64,000 nt of DNA from Bacteroidales bacterium. Its GTDB lineage: Bacteria; Bacteroidota; Bacteroidia; Bacteroidales; JAGOPY01. The notes below the pieces were generated by a model, which saw only the letters and a program-made list of their open reading frames with translations, was not told where the DNA came from and did not search any database. The stretch lies in the NCBI GenBank assembly GCA_017991835.1, contig JAGOPY010000010.1:94080-158079 (forward strand), given 5' to 3'. Positions 17,351-27,096 of this stretch are shown here, piece after piece. Both the position numbers and the translations under genes were made by a program. Numbering within the stretch: position 1 is the first letter of the stretch; the number at the start of each line of letters is the position of its first letter.

Positions 17351-18565
17351 ATGAAAATGAAAATTTTATTGATGGGCATTCTGCTTTTGCTCATTTTAAT
17401 TGTTCCAAAGGGTGTTCTAAGCCAATGGGCCGTCAACGGCAGCCACATCTACAACACCAACGCCGGCAATGTGGGGATAGGGAACAATGCCCCGGCTTCG
17501 TTGCTATATGTAGGCAAAAGCATGACCGAGCCGACGATCACTGTCCGCAACCTCGGCGGATCGGGCGGCGCCACCTATTCGATGGTCGATGATGTTTCCG
17601 GTGCAAACTGGAAATTCAAAGCGACTAATTCGGGCGGTTTCAAGATCCGTGACAATGCCTTCGGGCTCGACGTGTTCCAGATCGAGGCCAACAGTGCGGC
17701 CAATGTGATTTACATCAGTGCAGCCGGCAGCCTGGGTGTCGGTACAGCCACACCCGAAGTCACCGCCATCGCCGACCTTTCCTCGACATCCCGGGGATTT
17801 CTCCCCCCGCGGATGACACAAACCCAGGTAGCGGCCATACCCGCCCCGGCAAATGGACTGCTGGTCTTCAACACCACAGATGAGAAATATTATATCTATG
17901 TGGAGCTGGTGAACGCCTGGAAAGAGATCCTTTACGGGTCGGGAACGATCGGTGGGGCTTTTACCTGTGGGAACTCCATTATTATTAACCATGTTGCGAG
18001 TACGGTAGCACCAGTCGACAAGACGGTCACCTATGGCACTGTGACGAATGTCCCCGGGGAGACCTCCAAATGCTGGATAACACAGAACCTGGGCGCCGAC
18101 CACGAGGCTGATTTTGCAACAGATAATACAGAACCGTCGGCAGGCTGGTACTGGCAATATAATCGTATGCAGGGATTTAAGCACGACGGAACCACCAGAA
18201 CACCAAATACGACCTGGCTCACACCAATATCGGAAAATGCCGAATGGCAGCTGGCGAATGATCCGTGTGCCCTCCTTTTGGGAAATGAATGGAGATTACC
18301 GACATACAATGAATGGTATAATGTCGATGTCAGTGGAGGCTGGAATGGATATAATGCAACATATTCGAGTTTGTTGAAATTGCATGTCAGCGGTTATTTA
18401 GCTAATAGTTCTGGAGCACTGCAATACAGGGGGTCAATGACCGGCTTCTGGAGCAGCTCTCAGGTAGATAACGGTTTTGGGTGGGGAATGTTTATTTGGC
18501 AAATGGACTGTTATATGAACAGTTTTAATAAAGCTTTTGGATATAATGCCAGATGTATAAAATAG
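17351..18565 (+). CDS. secreted fibre-like protein with FISUMP domain (paralogue 1)
   Basis: 404 residues. A signal peptide (ends VLSQ) is followed by a phage-tail-fibre-like beta stretch (VGIGNNAPASLLYVGKS, about 35-160), a segment FLPPRMTQTQ...GLLVFNTTD typical of surface/fibre proteins, and a C-terminal FISUMP domain (about 203-404; NLGADH, WRLPTYNEW, FWSSSQ, ARCIK). FISUMP proteins are surface or secreted proteins of unknown function in Fibrobacter and Bacteroidota. No T9SS sorting domain is present. First of three tandem paralogues. The FISUMP half is more AT-rich than the first half. Confidence 0.8.
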   Translation: MKMKILLMGILLLLILIVPKGVLSQWAVNGSHIYNTNAGNVGIGNNAPASLLYVGKSMTEPTITVRNLGGSGGATYSMVDDVSGANWKFKATNSGGFKIRDNAFGLDVFQIEANSAANVIYISAAGSLGVGTATPEVTAIADLSSTSRGFLPPRMTQTQVAAIPAPANGLLVFNTTDEKYYIYVELVNAWKEILYGSGTIGGAFTCGNSIIINHVASTVAPVDKTVTYGTVTNVPGETSKCWITQNLGADHEADFATDNTEPSAGWYWQYNRMQGFKHDGTTRTPNTTWLTPISENAEWQLANDPCALLLGNEWRLPTYNEWYNVDVSGGWNGYNATYSSLLKLHVSGYLANSSGALQYRGSMTGFWSSSQVDNGFGWGMFIWQMDCYMNSFNKAFGYNARCIK

Positions 18566-18595
18566 TTAATCGTAATAAAATAAAATATTGAAATA

Positions 18596-19801
18596 ATGAA
18601 AATTATTAGAATAATAGCCATAGTGTCATTGCTTGTTGATATTAATTCAGCGGTGGGCCAATGGGCCGTCAACGGCAGCCACATCTACAACACCAACGCC
18701 GGCAATGTGGGGATCGGGAACAATGCCCCTGCCTCTCTGCTCTATGTCGGCAAAAGCATGACCGAGCCGACGATCACCGTCCGCAACCTGGGCGGCTCGG
18801 GCGGCGCCACCTATTCGATGGTCGATGATGCCAGCGGGGCCAACTGGAAGTTTAAAGCCACCAACTCGGGTGGTTTCAAGATCAGGGACTTTGCCAACGG
18901 GCTGGATGTCTTCCAAATCGAAGCCAGCAGCGCCGCTAATGCGCTTTACATAAACAGTGCAGGAAGCATCGGGATGGGAACGTCATCACCGCACAGCTCC
19001 GCTCTCCTGGATATGTCATCAACAACCCAGGGATTCCTGCTGCCTCGCATGACTCAAATGCAGATATCCCTGATCGAGAACCCGGCCAACGGGCTGATGG
19101 TCTTTAGTACGACCGACAATAAGATCTATGGTTACGTAGAAGGGGCGGGGCAATGGAAGGAGGTCCTTTTGGGGACTGAGATCGTAAACCCGCCGTTCAT
19201 CTGCGGTAATGCCATGACAATAAACCACGTTGCCGGTTCAGTAGCGCCGGTGACGAAAACCGTCACTTATGGAACGGTGACAAATGTTCCGGGCGAGACT
19301 TCAAAATGCTGGATCGCGCAGAATCTTGGCTCAGACCACCAGGCGACGGCCTTAACTGATGCAACAGAAGCCTCTGCCGGGTGGTACTGGCAGTTTAACC
19401 GGATGCAGGGGTATAAACACGATGGAACAACCCGCACGCCGAATACAACCTGGATCACCAGCATTGTCGAGAATTCCGACTGGCAATCTGCCAGTGACCC
19501 CTGCAGCATTGAGTTTGGGAACGGGTGGCGAATACCCACTTCCACTGAATGGACCAATGTAGATGTATCCGGCAATTGGACCGACTGGAACGGCCCCTGG
19601 AATTCATTGCTCAAATTGCATGCGGCCGGGGGACTCTGGTCGGCCAATGGCAGCCTCTTATCCAGAGGGTCTGAAGGTTATTACTATAGCAGCACTCAAG
19701 AATCTGAAGGCTATGGCAGGTTCCTCAGCTTTTACAATGTGACAAGCTATATTACCATGGATCACAAAACGTGGGCCTATGCTATTCGGTGCATTCGATA
19801 A
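18596..19801 (+). CDS. secreted fibre-like protein with FISUMP domain (paralogue 2)
   Basis: 401 residues, same architecture as paralogue 1: signal peptide ending AVGQ, fibre-like N-terminal half nearly identical to its neighbours, and a FISUMP domain (NLGSDHQA, WRIPTSTEW, YYSSTQ, AIRCIR). The first ~57 nt coding the mature N-terminus are identical to paralogue 1, while the FISUMP halves have diverged. Only 30 bp separate it from the upstream copy, so co-transcription is likely. Confidence 0.8.
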   Translation: MKIIRIIAIVSLLVDINSAVGQWAVNGSHIYNTNAGNVGIGNNAPASLLYVGKSMTEPTITVRNLGGSGGATYSMVDDASGANWKFKATNSGGFKIRDFANGLDVFQIEASSAANALYINSAGSIGMGTSSPHSSALLDMSSTTQGFLLPRMTQMQISLIENPANGLMVFSTTDNKIYGYVEGAGQWKEVLLGTEIVNPPFICGNAMTINHVAGSVAPVTKTVTYGTVTNVPGETSKCWIAQNLGSDHQATALTDATEASAGWYWQFNRMQGYKHDGTTRTPNTTWITSIVENSDWQSASDPCSIEFGNGWRIPTSTEWTNVDVSGNWTDWNGPWNSLLKLHAAGGLWSANGSLLSRGSEGYYYSSTQESEGYGRFLSFYNVTSYITMDHKTWAYAIRCIR

Positions 19802-19833
19802 TAGATTGATGTATAAATTTAATTACCAATATC

Positions 19834-20436
19834 ATGAAATCACTTAAAATAGTATTCACAATTCTGTTACTTTCTATGTTATATAATGCCCTTGGGCAGT
19901 GGGCCGTCAATGGCAGCCACATATACAACACCAATGCCGGCAATGCGGGGATCGGGAACAATGCCCCGGCTTCGCTGCTTTATGTCGGCAAAAGCATGAC
20001 AGAGCCGACAATTACCGTCCGCAACCTTGGCGGAGCGGGCGGCGCCACCTATTCGATGGTCGATGACGCCAGCGGTGCGAACTGGAAATTCAAAGCCACC
20101 AACTTGGGAGGATTCAAGATCAGGGACTTCGCCAACGGGCTGGATGTCTTCCAGATCGAGGCCAACAGCGCAGCCAATGTGATCTACATCAACGCCGCCG
20201 GGGCGATCGGCATCAACACCGCCACACCGGCCACCTCGGCGCTGATGGAGCTGAACGCCACCGACCGCGGCTTTCTCCCGCCCCGGATGAGCGAATCACA
20301 ACTATCGGCCATCGCCGGTCCCGCCAACGGGTTGATGGCATTTAACACTACCGACGGAAAACTATACGTTTTTGTCGAATCGGTGAATGCGTGGAAGGAG
20401 GTATCATTTGGGGAGGGAACGATTGTTCCGCAATAA
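19834..20436 (+). CDS. fibre-like protein lacking the FISUMP domain (paralogue 3, truncated)
   Basis: 200 residues. It matches the N-terminal half of the two upstream paralogues (QWAVNGSHIYNTNAG, GFLPPRMSESQ, GLMAFNTTDGKLYVFVES), but the frame ends GEGTIVPQ exactly where the FISUMP domain begins in the others. The stop lies 2 bp from the convergent M16 protease gene, so a 3' part may have been lost by deletion. It could still make a secreted half-protein. Confidence 0.75.
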   Translation: MKSLKIVFTILLLSMLYNALGQWAVNGSHIYNTNAGNAGIGNNAPASLLYVGKSMTEPTITVRNLGGAGGATYSMVDDASGANWKFKATNLGGFKIRDFANGLDVFQIEANSAANVIYINAAGAIGINTATPATSALMELNATDRGFLPPRMSESQLSAIAGPANGLMAFNTTDGKLYVFVESVNAWKEVSFGEGTIVPQ

Positions 20437-20438
20437 AA

Positions 20439-23234
20439 TCACTTCACCGCTTCCGGCGCGCCGAACCCTATCTGGCCCAGTGCCTCCATCTGTGTCGCCG
20501 CATCGCCGGCAATCACATAGTACATCCGGTCGGGGACGATATATTTTTCGGCCAGCGCTTTGTGCTCCTCTCGGGTCATATCGCTTACGATCTGCTCCTG
20601 CCGGCGGACGTAGTCCAGCGGCTGGTTGTACATGCTGATCTCCTGCAGCATCCGGTTTTTAGCCCCCAGGGTCTCAAAATCCCGTGCTCTCGATTTGTTG
20701 ATCGAGTTTTTGGTGAAGATGAGGTCTTCTTCGCTGATCCCGTTGCGGTACTCTTCCATCAGCCGTTTGAAAATCTCCACCGATTCCACCGTTGCCGACG
20801 ACCTTACGCTGGCCGTCGCCTGGAAGGTGCCGGGAATATACGTTCCCGAAAAACCGGTCCTGGCGCCGTAAGTAAATCCTTTCTCCTCGCGCAGAACCAG
20901 GTTGACGTTCCCGCTGAACGATCCGCCCAGCTTCATGTTCATCACGTTGGCGGGGTAGAAATCCTCATCGGTCCGCGACAGGCCCATGCAACCGATGGAA
21001 ATGACCGACTGCTTGGCCCCGGGAACGTCGACGAAACAGATCTTTGATTTCGAAAGCGGTTCGGGAAGCTCATAAACCGGAAATTCAACATCCTTCGCGA
21101 TCCATTCCTTTTCCAGCTTTCTTAATGATACCATAACTTTCTCGCGGCTGATGTCGCCAGCGATATGGAAAGAGGCCACGGTAGGCGAAAAATTGACTTC
21201 GTAGAAGGATTTCAGATCTTCGATCGTGATTCCCGGCACCGTGGTTTCATTCCCCTGGCGGTCGAGCGAGAAAATATGATCCGGGCCGTAGACAAGCTTG
21301 TTGAAAGCATCGCGGGCCAGGGCGTTCGGATCGGCTTTGGACCGGAGAAGGCGGTTCTGCAACCTCGATTTTGCCAGTTCAAACTCCTCAGCGTCCCACC
21401 TCGGTTCCAGCAGGATCTCTTCCACAAGGGCCAGCGTCTTATCGTAATTTCTTGCCAGTGTATTGGCGCTGATGGTGATATCGATGGCCGAAGCGCTGAT
21501 GTTGATGCTGGCGCCCAGCTTCTCTATCTCCTCTTCCAGTTCCTGCGGAGTCTTATTCTTCGTCCCTTCCATCATCAGCTCCGATAGCAACAGGGCTGTG
21601 CCCGATTTTTCCATCTTATCGAGATAATGGCCTCCCTTTAAAACGATGTTGAACTGGACCAGCGGCAGCTCGGTATTTTCAATGCCAAGCACCCGCATCC
21701 CGTTGTCGAGTCTGGTGTCCCAAATAACCGGCAGCGTGACTGACGGATCGGGGCCGTCAACCGGGATCACCGTGCGGTCGAAAGAGGTCGGGGTCATGGC
21801 AATCTCCACTTCCTCCATTTCCTCGATGGTCACCTGCGTGGCCTCGCTGATGCTCTCTTCTTTCACCCCCGCATCTGCCGAACCTTCAGCAACCATTGAA
21901 AGCTGTCCTTTCGGAACAAAGCTCGTGGCCAGGTAGGGCTGGTTCTTGATGTATTTCTCATATACTCTAAGGATATCCTGCCGGGTGACCGCTTTGGTCT
22001 TCCCGATATCAGTCTTGTAATACGACGGATCGCCTGCATATTCGTTGTAGTATGCGAGCTGGAACGATTTGCCCAGCACGCTGCTGATCCCGTTGTAGAA
22101 CTGGGTTTCCTGGCCCGCCTTGATCCTCTCCACATCCTCATCGGTAAACCCTTCGGTCTCGAACATCCGGAACGCCTCAAAAACGGCCTCTTCGACATCC
22201 TTCAGGCTGACGCCGTCGTTGGCAGTCACATTGATGCTGAAGCTCCCCGCGATCTCCTGGCTGCTGTTATAAGCATTCTGGCTGGTAGTAAGCTTTTTCT
22301 CTTTCTCAAGTACTTTGTACAACGGGGCTTTTTTCCCTTGCGAAAGAAGCTGGCCCAGGTAGGAGAGGGCATAAGAGTCGTCGGAAAACTGCTCAACGGT
22401 TGGCCAGATCATCCGGAGCTGCGCCGCTTTGGCAAAGTTGTCTTCATGATACAGCTTCTTCGTCTTATCCAGCTTTACCGGAACCGGGACCGGGTCTTTC
22501 ACCTCATTGCCGGCAGGGATCTCCCCGAAGTACTTTTCAATCAGTTTTTTCGCTTCATCCACATCAAAATCTCCCGCCAGGACCACCGTAGCGTTGTTCG
22601 GCAAATAGAATCTCTGATGAAAAGCTTTCACATCTTCTACACTTGCGTTGAAAAGATCTTCCATTTCTCCGATGACGGTCCAGTTGTACGGATGCCCTTC
22701 CGGGTAAAGATTTTTAGCCACGACCTCCTGCGTAAAGCCGTACGGGCGGTTGTCGTAATTCTGCCGTTTTTCATTCTGGACGACATTCTGCTGGATGGCA
22801 AACGATTTTTTCGTCACCGTATTGATCATGAATCCCATCCGGTCGGATTCCATCCAGAGGATCTTCTCCAGGGCATTTTTCGGGACCACCTCAAAGTAGG
22901 TCGTGGCATCGTTCGAGGTGCCGCCGTTCAGCATTCCGCCTGCATCCTGGATGAGCTTGAAGAACTGGTCTTCGGGGACATTCTCCGAGCGCTGGAACAT
23001 CATATGTTCAAACAGGTGGGCAAAGCCGGTGCGGCCTTCCGTTTCCCGGTTGGAACCGACATGGTACTGAACGGCCAGTGCGACAATGGGATCGGACCGG
23101 TCGATATGAAGGATCACATCGAGCCCGTTGGCCAGCTTGTATTTTTCGTATTCGATTTTCACTTGTTTTTCTTCGGGATTAGTACCGGCAAAAAAGAGTC
23201 CGGCAAAGATTAGCAGAAATAATGATCTTTTCAT
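20439..23234 (-). CDS. M16-family zinc protease (two M16 units in one chain)
   Basis: 931 residues with a short signal peptide. The first M16 unit carries the inverted zinc motif HLFEH (H73, E76, H77) and a downstream Glu in NVVQNEKRQNYD. The second unit (about 500-930) has the M16 fold pattern (DNGMRVLGIENTELPLVQFNIVLKGG) but no HxxEH and is probably the non-catalytic half. Such enzymes degrade peptides in the periplasm. It is probably monocistronic and convergent with the FISUMP array. Confidence 0.92.
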   Translation of the reverse strand: MKRSLFLLIFAGLFFAGTNPEEKQVKIEYEKYKLANGLDVILHIDRSDPIVALAVQYHVGSNRETEGRTGFAHLFEHMMFQRSENVPEDQFFKLIQDAGGMLNGGTSNDATTYFEVVPKNALEKILWMESDRMGFMINTVTKKSFAIQQNVVQNEKRQNYDNRPYGFTQEVVAKNLYPEGHPYNWTVIGEMEDLFNASVEDVKAFHQRFYLPNNATVVLAGDFDVDEAKKLIEKYFGEIPAGNEVKDPVPVPVKLDKTKKLYHEDNFAKAAQLRMIWPTVEQFSDDSYALSYLGQLLSQGKKAPLYKVLEKEKKLTTSQNAYNSSQEIAGSFSINVTANDGVSLKDVEEAVFEAFRMFETEGFTDEDVERIKAGQETQFYNGISSVLGKSFQLAYYNEYAGDPSYYKTDIGKTKAVTRQDILRVYEKYIKNQPYLATSFVPKGQLSMVAEGSADAGVKEESISEATQVTIEEMEEVEIAMTPTSFDRTVIPVDGPDPSVTLPVIWDTRLDNGMRVLGIENTELPLVQFNIVLKGGHYLDKMEKSGTALLLSELMMEGTKNKTPQELEEEIEKLGASINISASAIDITISANTLARNYDKTLALVEEILLEPRWDAEEFELAKSRLQNRLLRSKADPNALARDAFNKLVYGPDHIFSLDRQGNETTVPGITIEDLKSFYEVNFSPTVASFHIAGDISREKVMVSLRKLEKEWIAKDVEFPVYELPEPLSKSKICFVDVPGAKQSVISIGCMGLSRTDEDFYPANVMNMKLGGSFSGNVNLVLREEKGFTYGARTGFSGTYIPGTFQATASVRSSATVESVEIFKRLMEEYRNGISEEDLIFTKNSINKSRARDFETLGAKNRMLQEISMYNQPLDYVRRQEQIVSDMTREEHKALAEKYIVPDRMYYVIAGDAATQMEALGQIGFGAPEAVK

Positions 23235-23377
23235 TTTAAAAAATTTTTGATAAAACTAAAAAAATTGCATAACAACTGCATAGGAGAATTTGCAAATGAC
23301 AAAAGTTAAATTGCAAAAACATCATTATAAACGGTTATTTAACATGCCAGCCATACTATTTTGTTTCTTTGTGATCC

Positions 23378-25528
23378 ATGAAGAAGATTTCCATTAGAGA
23401 ACGGCTGATACTTTATTTTGTCCTTCTGGGTGTCATATCCATCGCTATTGTAAGTCTTTTCTCGATTTTTGAATCCAAAAGAGGGATCAGGGAAAGGGCA
23501 TTCAGCCAGTTGATCCTTCTAAGGGATATCCGCAGAGAACAAATTCTAAATTTTTACCAGGTCCGCAAAACCGAACTGGCTACACTGGCCCGGACACCCG
23601 TTATCAGGAATCTCGCAGACCGGTTGGAAGAATTGCAAGAAAGCGGAAACTTTCCTGTTGGTTTAGAGAATGACCGTGAGTTTCTTAACCTCGTGCTGGA
23701 TAATCATATTTGCAAAGTTTTGTATTTGGTTTCAGTTGAAAACAACATCACAAAAATATCCGGAACTGATGATATATTCCTGATTAATAAGGATGAAGAT
23801 CTCAAAGTCAATGAGAGTATAATGCGGTTATTTGAAGGATCGGTCACACCGGATACTTTTCACATGACAGAATGGATTGGAGAATCTAATCGTCCCTGTT
23901 TGATCCTCACGGTTCCGGTATTCAGTTCAGCCGGGGAGGTATCCGCGTTGTTATTATCCCGGATTGAACCTGAAGCCTTAAATAACATCATTTTCGATGT
24001 GGTTCCGGGAACGGGGATGGGCAAAACCGGGGAGGCTTATATTGCAGGCCCTGACGGTTTTATGCGAACCCCTTCCCGCTTTTTACCAGATGCCGTCATG
24101 ACCGTCAGGATTAATACCGAAGGATTCAACAAGGCTTTAACCGGGATTGACAGTACAGGTATTTATGATGATTACAGGGGAATAAAGGTTTTAGGAGCCT
24201 ATGGAAAGATTATTTTCGGAGGATTCACCCAATTGATCCTTGCCGAGATTGATGTAGATGAAGCCATGGTGCCATTGGCGATCATTCGGAATGATATTTT
24301 GATCGTCTCTTCCCTGATCCTTCTGGGCATCTTTTTTATTACCTGGTTTGTCGCTTATGGTATAACCCGGCCGATCATTCGTTTAAAAAATGCCGCAAAT
24401 GTAATAGCATCAGGAAGTTATAATCAGAAATTAAAGGTCGGCCCGGAAGATGAGATCGGGGAACTGACCGAAGCTTTCAATAGGATGTCGGAAGAGGTCA
24501 GTATCGCGACAAGGGAATTACGGGAAAAAGAAGAAAGCCTTCGCCACTTTTATGATGCTACCCTCGATGGTATTGTGTTGCATAATGATGGAAAGATGGT
24601 CCTCTTCAATGCAGCGATCCTGCGATTGACCGGATACACCGAAAATGAGCTGGCGGCATTGGTGATTCACGATATTCTGAAGGAGACCAAATCATTATAT
24701 TGCGATAAGAACCAGGACAATGAAATTTATGAAACACTGTTGTCCAGGAAAGACAATTCAAGCCTGCCGGTTGAAGTCCAGGAATCCTGTGTCGAATACA
24801 AGGGAAACAAGATCAGGGCGAGCGTGATCAGGGACATCAGCACGAGAAAAAGCATGGAGACCGAACTGGCCGATGAACGGATGAAAAGGCTCAGAGCGGT
24901 AATTGACGGCAAAGAGCTGGAGCAGCAGCGCCTTTCCAGGGAATTGCACGACGGGCTGGGCCAGCAACTGGCGGCCGGGAAGCTGATACTGGAAAGCGGA
25001 CTTTACACCGAAGGGGAAAAGCTGAAAGGGAAAATCGTGGAAGCCCAGGCCATCTTTGACCAGATCATCGGCGATATAAGGCGCATATCGCACGACCTCA
25101 GCCCTTCCGTCCTGAAAGAATTCGGTCTGAAAGAGGCGGTGGAAAATCTCTGTGCCAGTTTCCGGATGACCACCGGTTTGCGGATCAGTTTTTTTTGTGA
25201 ATCAGACGGGTATCAACCGGATGAAATGAAGGCCATATATCTTTACAGGATCATCCAGGAATGCCTGAACAACATACAGCGCCATGCAGGGGCTACGCTT
25301 GTCTCAGTCTTCCTTAAGGCCGATCCGCAGGGTATTCAGCTTGAAATAAAGGATAACGGATGCGGCTTTGATCTGAAGAGCGTGCCGGCGTCGGGAGGAA
25401 CCGGGCTGTACAACATCCGGGAGAGGGTCAACGTCATGAAGGGTCAGTTAAATATCATGACCGGCAAAAATAAAGGAACGGTGATCCGCATCAGGATTCC
25501 ATTGACCACCGATGGACAAAATGAATAA
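23378..25528 (+). CDS. sensor histidine kinase with extracytoplasmic domain, HAMP, PAS and HisKA_3
   Basis: 716 residues. Two membrane helices (about 13-32 and 305-330) enclose a ~270-residue periplasmic Cache-like sensor. It continues with HAMP (YGITRPIIRLKNAANVIASG), PAS (LRHFYDATLDGIVLHNDG) and a NarL-type dimerisation domain with His524 in SRELHDGLGQQLA. The ATPase domain has NNIQRHAGAT and DNGCGFDL. It pairs with the LuxR-type regulator 11 bp downstream. The position before a porin and an ammonium transporter suggests a nitrogen-related input (inference). Confidence 0.92.
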   Translation: MKKISIRERLILYFVLLGVISIAIVSLFSIFESKRGIRERAFSQLILLRDIRREQILNFYQVRKTELATLARTPVIRNLADRLEELQESGNFPVGLENDREFLNLVLDNHICKVLYLVSVENNITKISGTDDIFLINKDEDLKVNESIMRLFEGSVTPDTFHMTEWIGESNRPCLILTVPVFSSAGEVSALLLSRIEPEALNNIIFDVVPGTGMGKTGEAYIAGPDGFMRTPSRFLPDAVMTVRINTEGFNKALTGIDSTGIYDDYRGIKVLGAYGKIIFGGFTQLILAEIDVDEAMVPLAIIRNDILIVSSLILLGIFFITWFVAYGITRPIIRLKNAANVIASGSYNQKLKVGPEDEIGELTEAFNRMSEEVSIATRELREKEESLRHFYDATLDGIVLHNDGKMVLFNAAILRLTGYTENELAALVIHDILKETKSLYCDKNQDNEIYETLLSRKDNSSLPVEVQESCVEYKGNKIRASVIRDISTRKSMETELADERMKRLRAVIDGKELEQQRLSRELHDGLGQQLAAGKLILESGLYTEGEKLKGKIVEAQAIFDQIIGDIRRISHDLSPSVLKEFGLKEAVENLCASFRMTTGLRISFFCESDGYQPDEMKAIYLYRIIQECLNNIQRHAGATLVSVFLKADPQGIQLEIKDNGCGFDLKSVPASGGTGLYNIRERVNVMKGQLNIMTGKNKGTVIRIRIPLTTDGQNE

Positions 25529-25539
25529 CATTAAATCTT

Positions 25540-26190
25540 ATGCAGAAAATTAAAATAATTCTTGTCGACGATCACCAGATCATCCGGGATGGAATCCGGG
25601 CTTTATTCAACGGATGCACCGATATCGAAGTGATAGCGGAAGCCGCTGATGCCGCTGAGTGTTTGCAGCAACTCAAGCTCAATCAGGCTGATGTGGCTCT
25701 CATCGACATCAGCCTGCCGGGAATTTCAGGGATTAAACTCACCGAGCAACTATCGGTATTGTACCCATCATTAAAAGTCCTTATATTGTCCATGCACCTG
25801 GATGAGGCTTACATCTCGGGCGCCATAAAAGCCGGCGCCATGGGGTATCTGGCCAAAAACACTACGCGCGGGGAACTCATCTCCACCATTCATCTCATCG
25901 CCGAAGGCAAAAAATACCTGGGCAAAGATGTTTCGGAAGTCATCACCACCGGTTTTGTCCGGCGACTCCAGGCCAATGAAAATGAAAATACTGAACTGCT
26001 TTCAAAAAGAGAAATGGAAATCTTAAAATTGACCGCAGATGGATTGGGAAACAGGGAAATCTCTCAAAAATTATTCATCAGTATAAGGACCGTTGAATCG
26101 CATAAGAACCATATCATGCAGAAACTGGGGCTGAAATCATCGGTCGAGCTCGTTAGGTATGCGATTAAATCAGGGCTCATCAATATTTAA
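25540..26190 (+). CDS. NarL/LuxR-type response regulator
   Basis: 216 residues. Receiver with D10/D11 and phospho-acceptor Asp56 (VALIDISLPG). C-terminal LuxR-type HTH (LSKREMEILKLTADG ... RTVESHKNHIMQKL). It is the cognate regulator of the upstream HisKA_3 kinase and the two genes are likely one transcript. The downstream porin and amt genes are candidate targets. Confidence 0.94.
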   Translation: MQKIKIILVDDHQIIRDGIRALFNGCTDIEVIAEAADAAECLQQLKLNQADVALIDISLPGISGIKLTEQLSVLYPSLKVLILSMHLDEAYISGAIKAGAMGYLAKNTTRGELISTIHLIAEGKKYLGKDVSEVITTGFVRRLQANENENTELLSKREMEILKLTADGLGNREISQKLFISIRTVESHKNHIMQKLGLKSSVELVRYAIKSGLINI

Positions 26191-26282
26191 AATTCAGTGT
26201 TTTACTTAAAGATTTCGGTGATAATTCTGATTCCCGGTTGATCTTCAATTCTTTAATTTGACCTTTCTTAAAAAAAACAACT

Positions 26283-27041
26283 ATGAAAGGTTCAAAAAAG
26301 TATTGGATTGTTCTGTTCGCCATCCTGGCGATACCCTTCCGGCCTTTGACAGCCCAGGAAGAAAAAAAGCTACAACCCGAGCTGGGTTGTGATATCGTGT
26401 CGAGTTATATCTGGCGGGGTTCTGCCGTATATGCAACACTAGGCGATCAAAATGTGCTTTCCCCGAGTTTACAGCCGGGATTTGCCTTGGGCTTCCAGGG
26501 ATTGAAACTCGGGGCCTGGGGATCGGTCGATTTTACAGGTACTTACAAAGAGCTGGATTACTACCTGAGTTATTCTTTGAAAGGATTTACCCTGTCGGTG
26601 ACCGATTATTACTGGGCTTCAGACTGGATCAACGATAATTTCTTCGAATATGGCAGCGACAGCACTTCACACTACCTGGAGGCATCGCTGGCTTACAAGG
26701 GCGAAAAGATTCCCGTCAGCATTCTGGTGGCAACCATGTTATATGGAGCCGATAGGCAGTTCGACGACCCGGCGAAAAATAATTATTCAACGTATATCGA
26801 AGTCGGATATGGCTTTAAGGTATCCGATTATAAACTGGACCTGTTTTTGGGGATGACCCCGTCCGACGGCATGTACGGCGACGGATACGGCGGCAAGGAT
26901 GGCTTTGCCATTGTTAATGCAGGGGTAACCGGATCAAAAACGATTAAGATCACCGATAATTTTTCACTTCCTTTAAAGGCATCCGTCATTGCCAATCCGC
27001 AGGCTAAGAAAATGTTCTTCGTATTTGGATTGACCATATAG
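26283..27041 (+). CDS. TorF/Gcw_chp-family putative outer-membrane protein
   Basis: 252 residues. Signal peptide (ends LTAQ), then PELGCDIVSSYIWRGSAVYATLGDQNVLSPSLQPG in two shorter runs typical of the Gcw_chp/TorF family, followed by amphipathic strands and a C-terminus FFVFGLTI. This fits a small outer-membrane barrel. The neighbouring amt gene (55 bp downstream) suggests passage of a small nitrogen compound (inference). Confidence 0.75.
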   Translation: MKGSKKYWIVLFAILAIPFRPLTAQEEKKLQPELGCDIVSSYIWRGSAVYATLGDQNVLSPSLQPGFALGFQGLKLGAWGSVDFTGTYKELDYYLSYSLKGFTLSVTDYYWASDWINDNFFEYGSDSTSHYLEASLAYKGEKIPVSILVATMLYGADRQFDDPAKNNYSTYIEVGYGFKVSDYKLDLFLGMTPSDGMYGDGYGGKDGFAIVNAGVTGSKTIKITDNFSLPLKASVIANPQAKKMFFVFGLTI

Positions 27042-27096
27042 TCAAGCTTATAAAAATTAACTCAAAATTTAAAACTCAACACTCAAAACTCAGTTT

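Noticed and set aside
17351..20436. Diversity-generating retroelement acting on the FISUMP domains
   Set aside because: No reverse transcriptase gene or adenine-biased template repeat was seen nearby; the variation is spread over the whole domain.
20391..21047. ORF antisense to the M16 protease gene
   Set aside because: It is a shadow frame of a GC-rich coding region; no motif or leader supports it.
22338..23213. 291-codon ORF antisense to the M16 protease
   Set aside because: The M16 gene has a complete zinc motif on the other strand; the antisense frame has no recognisable domain.
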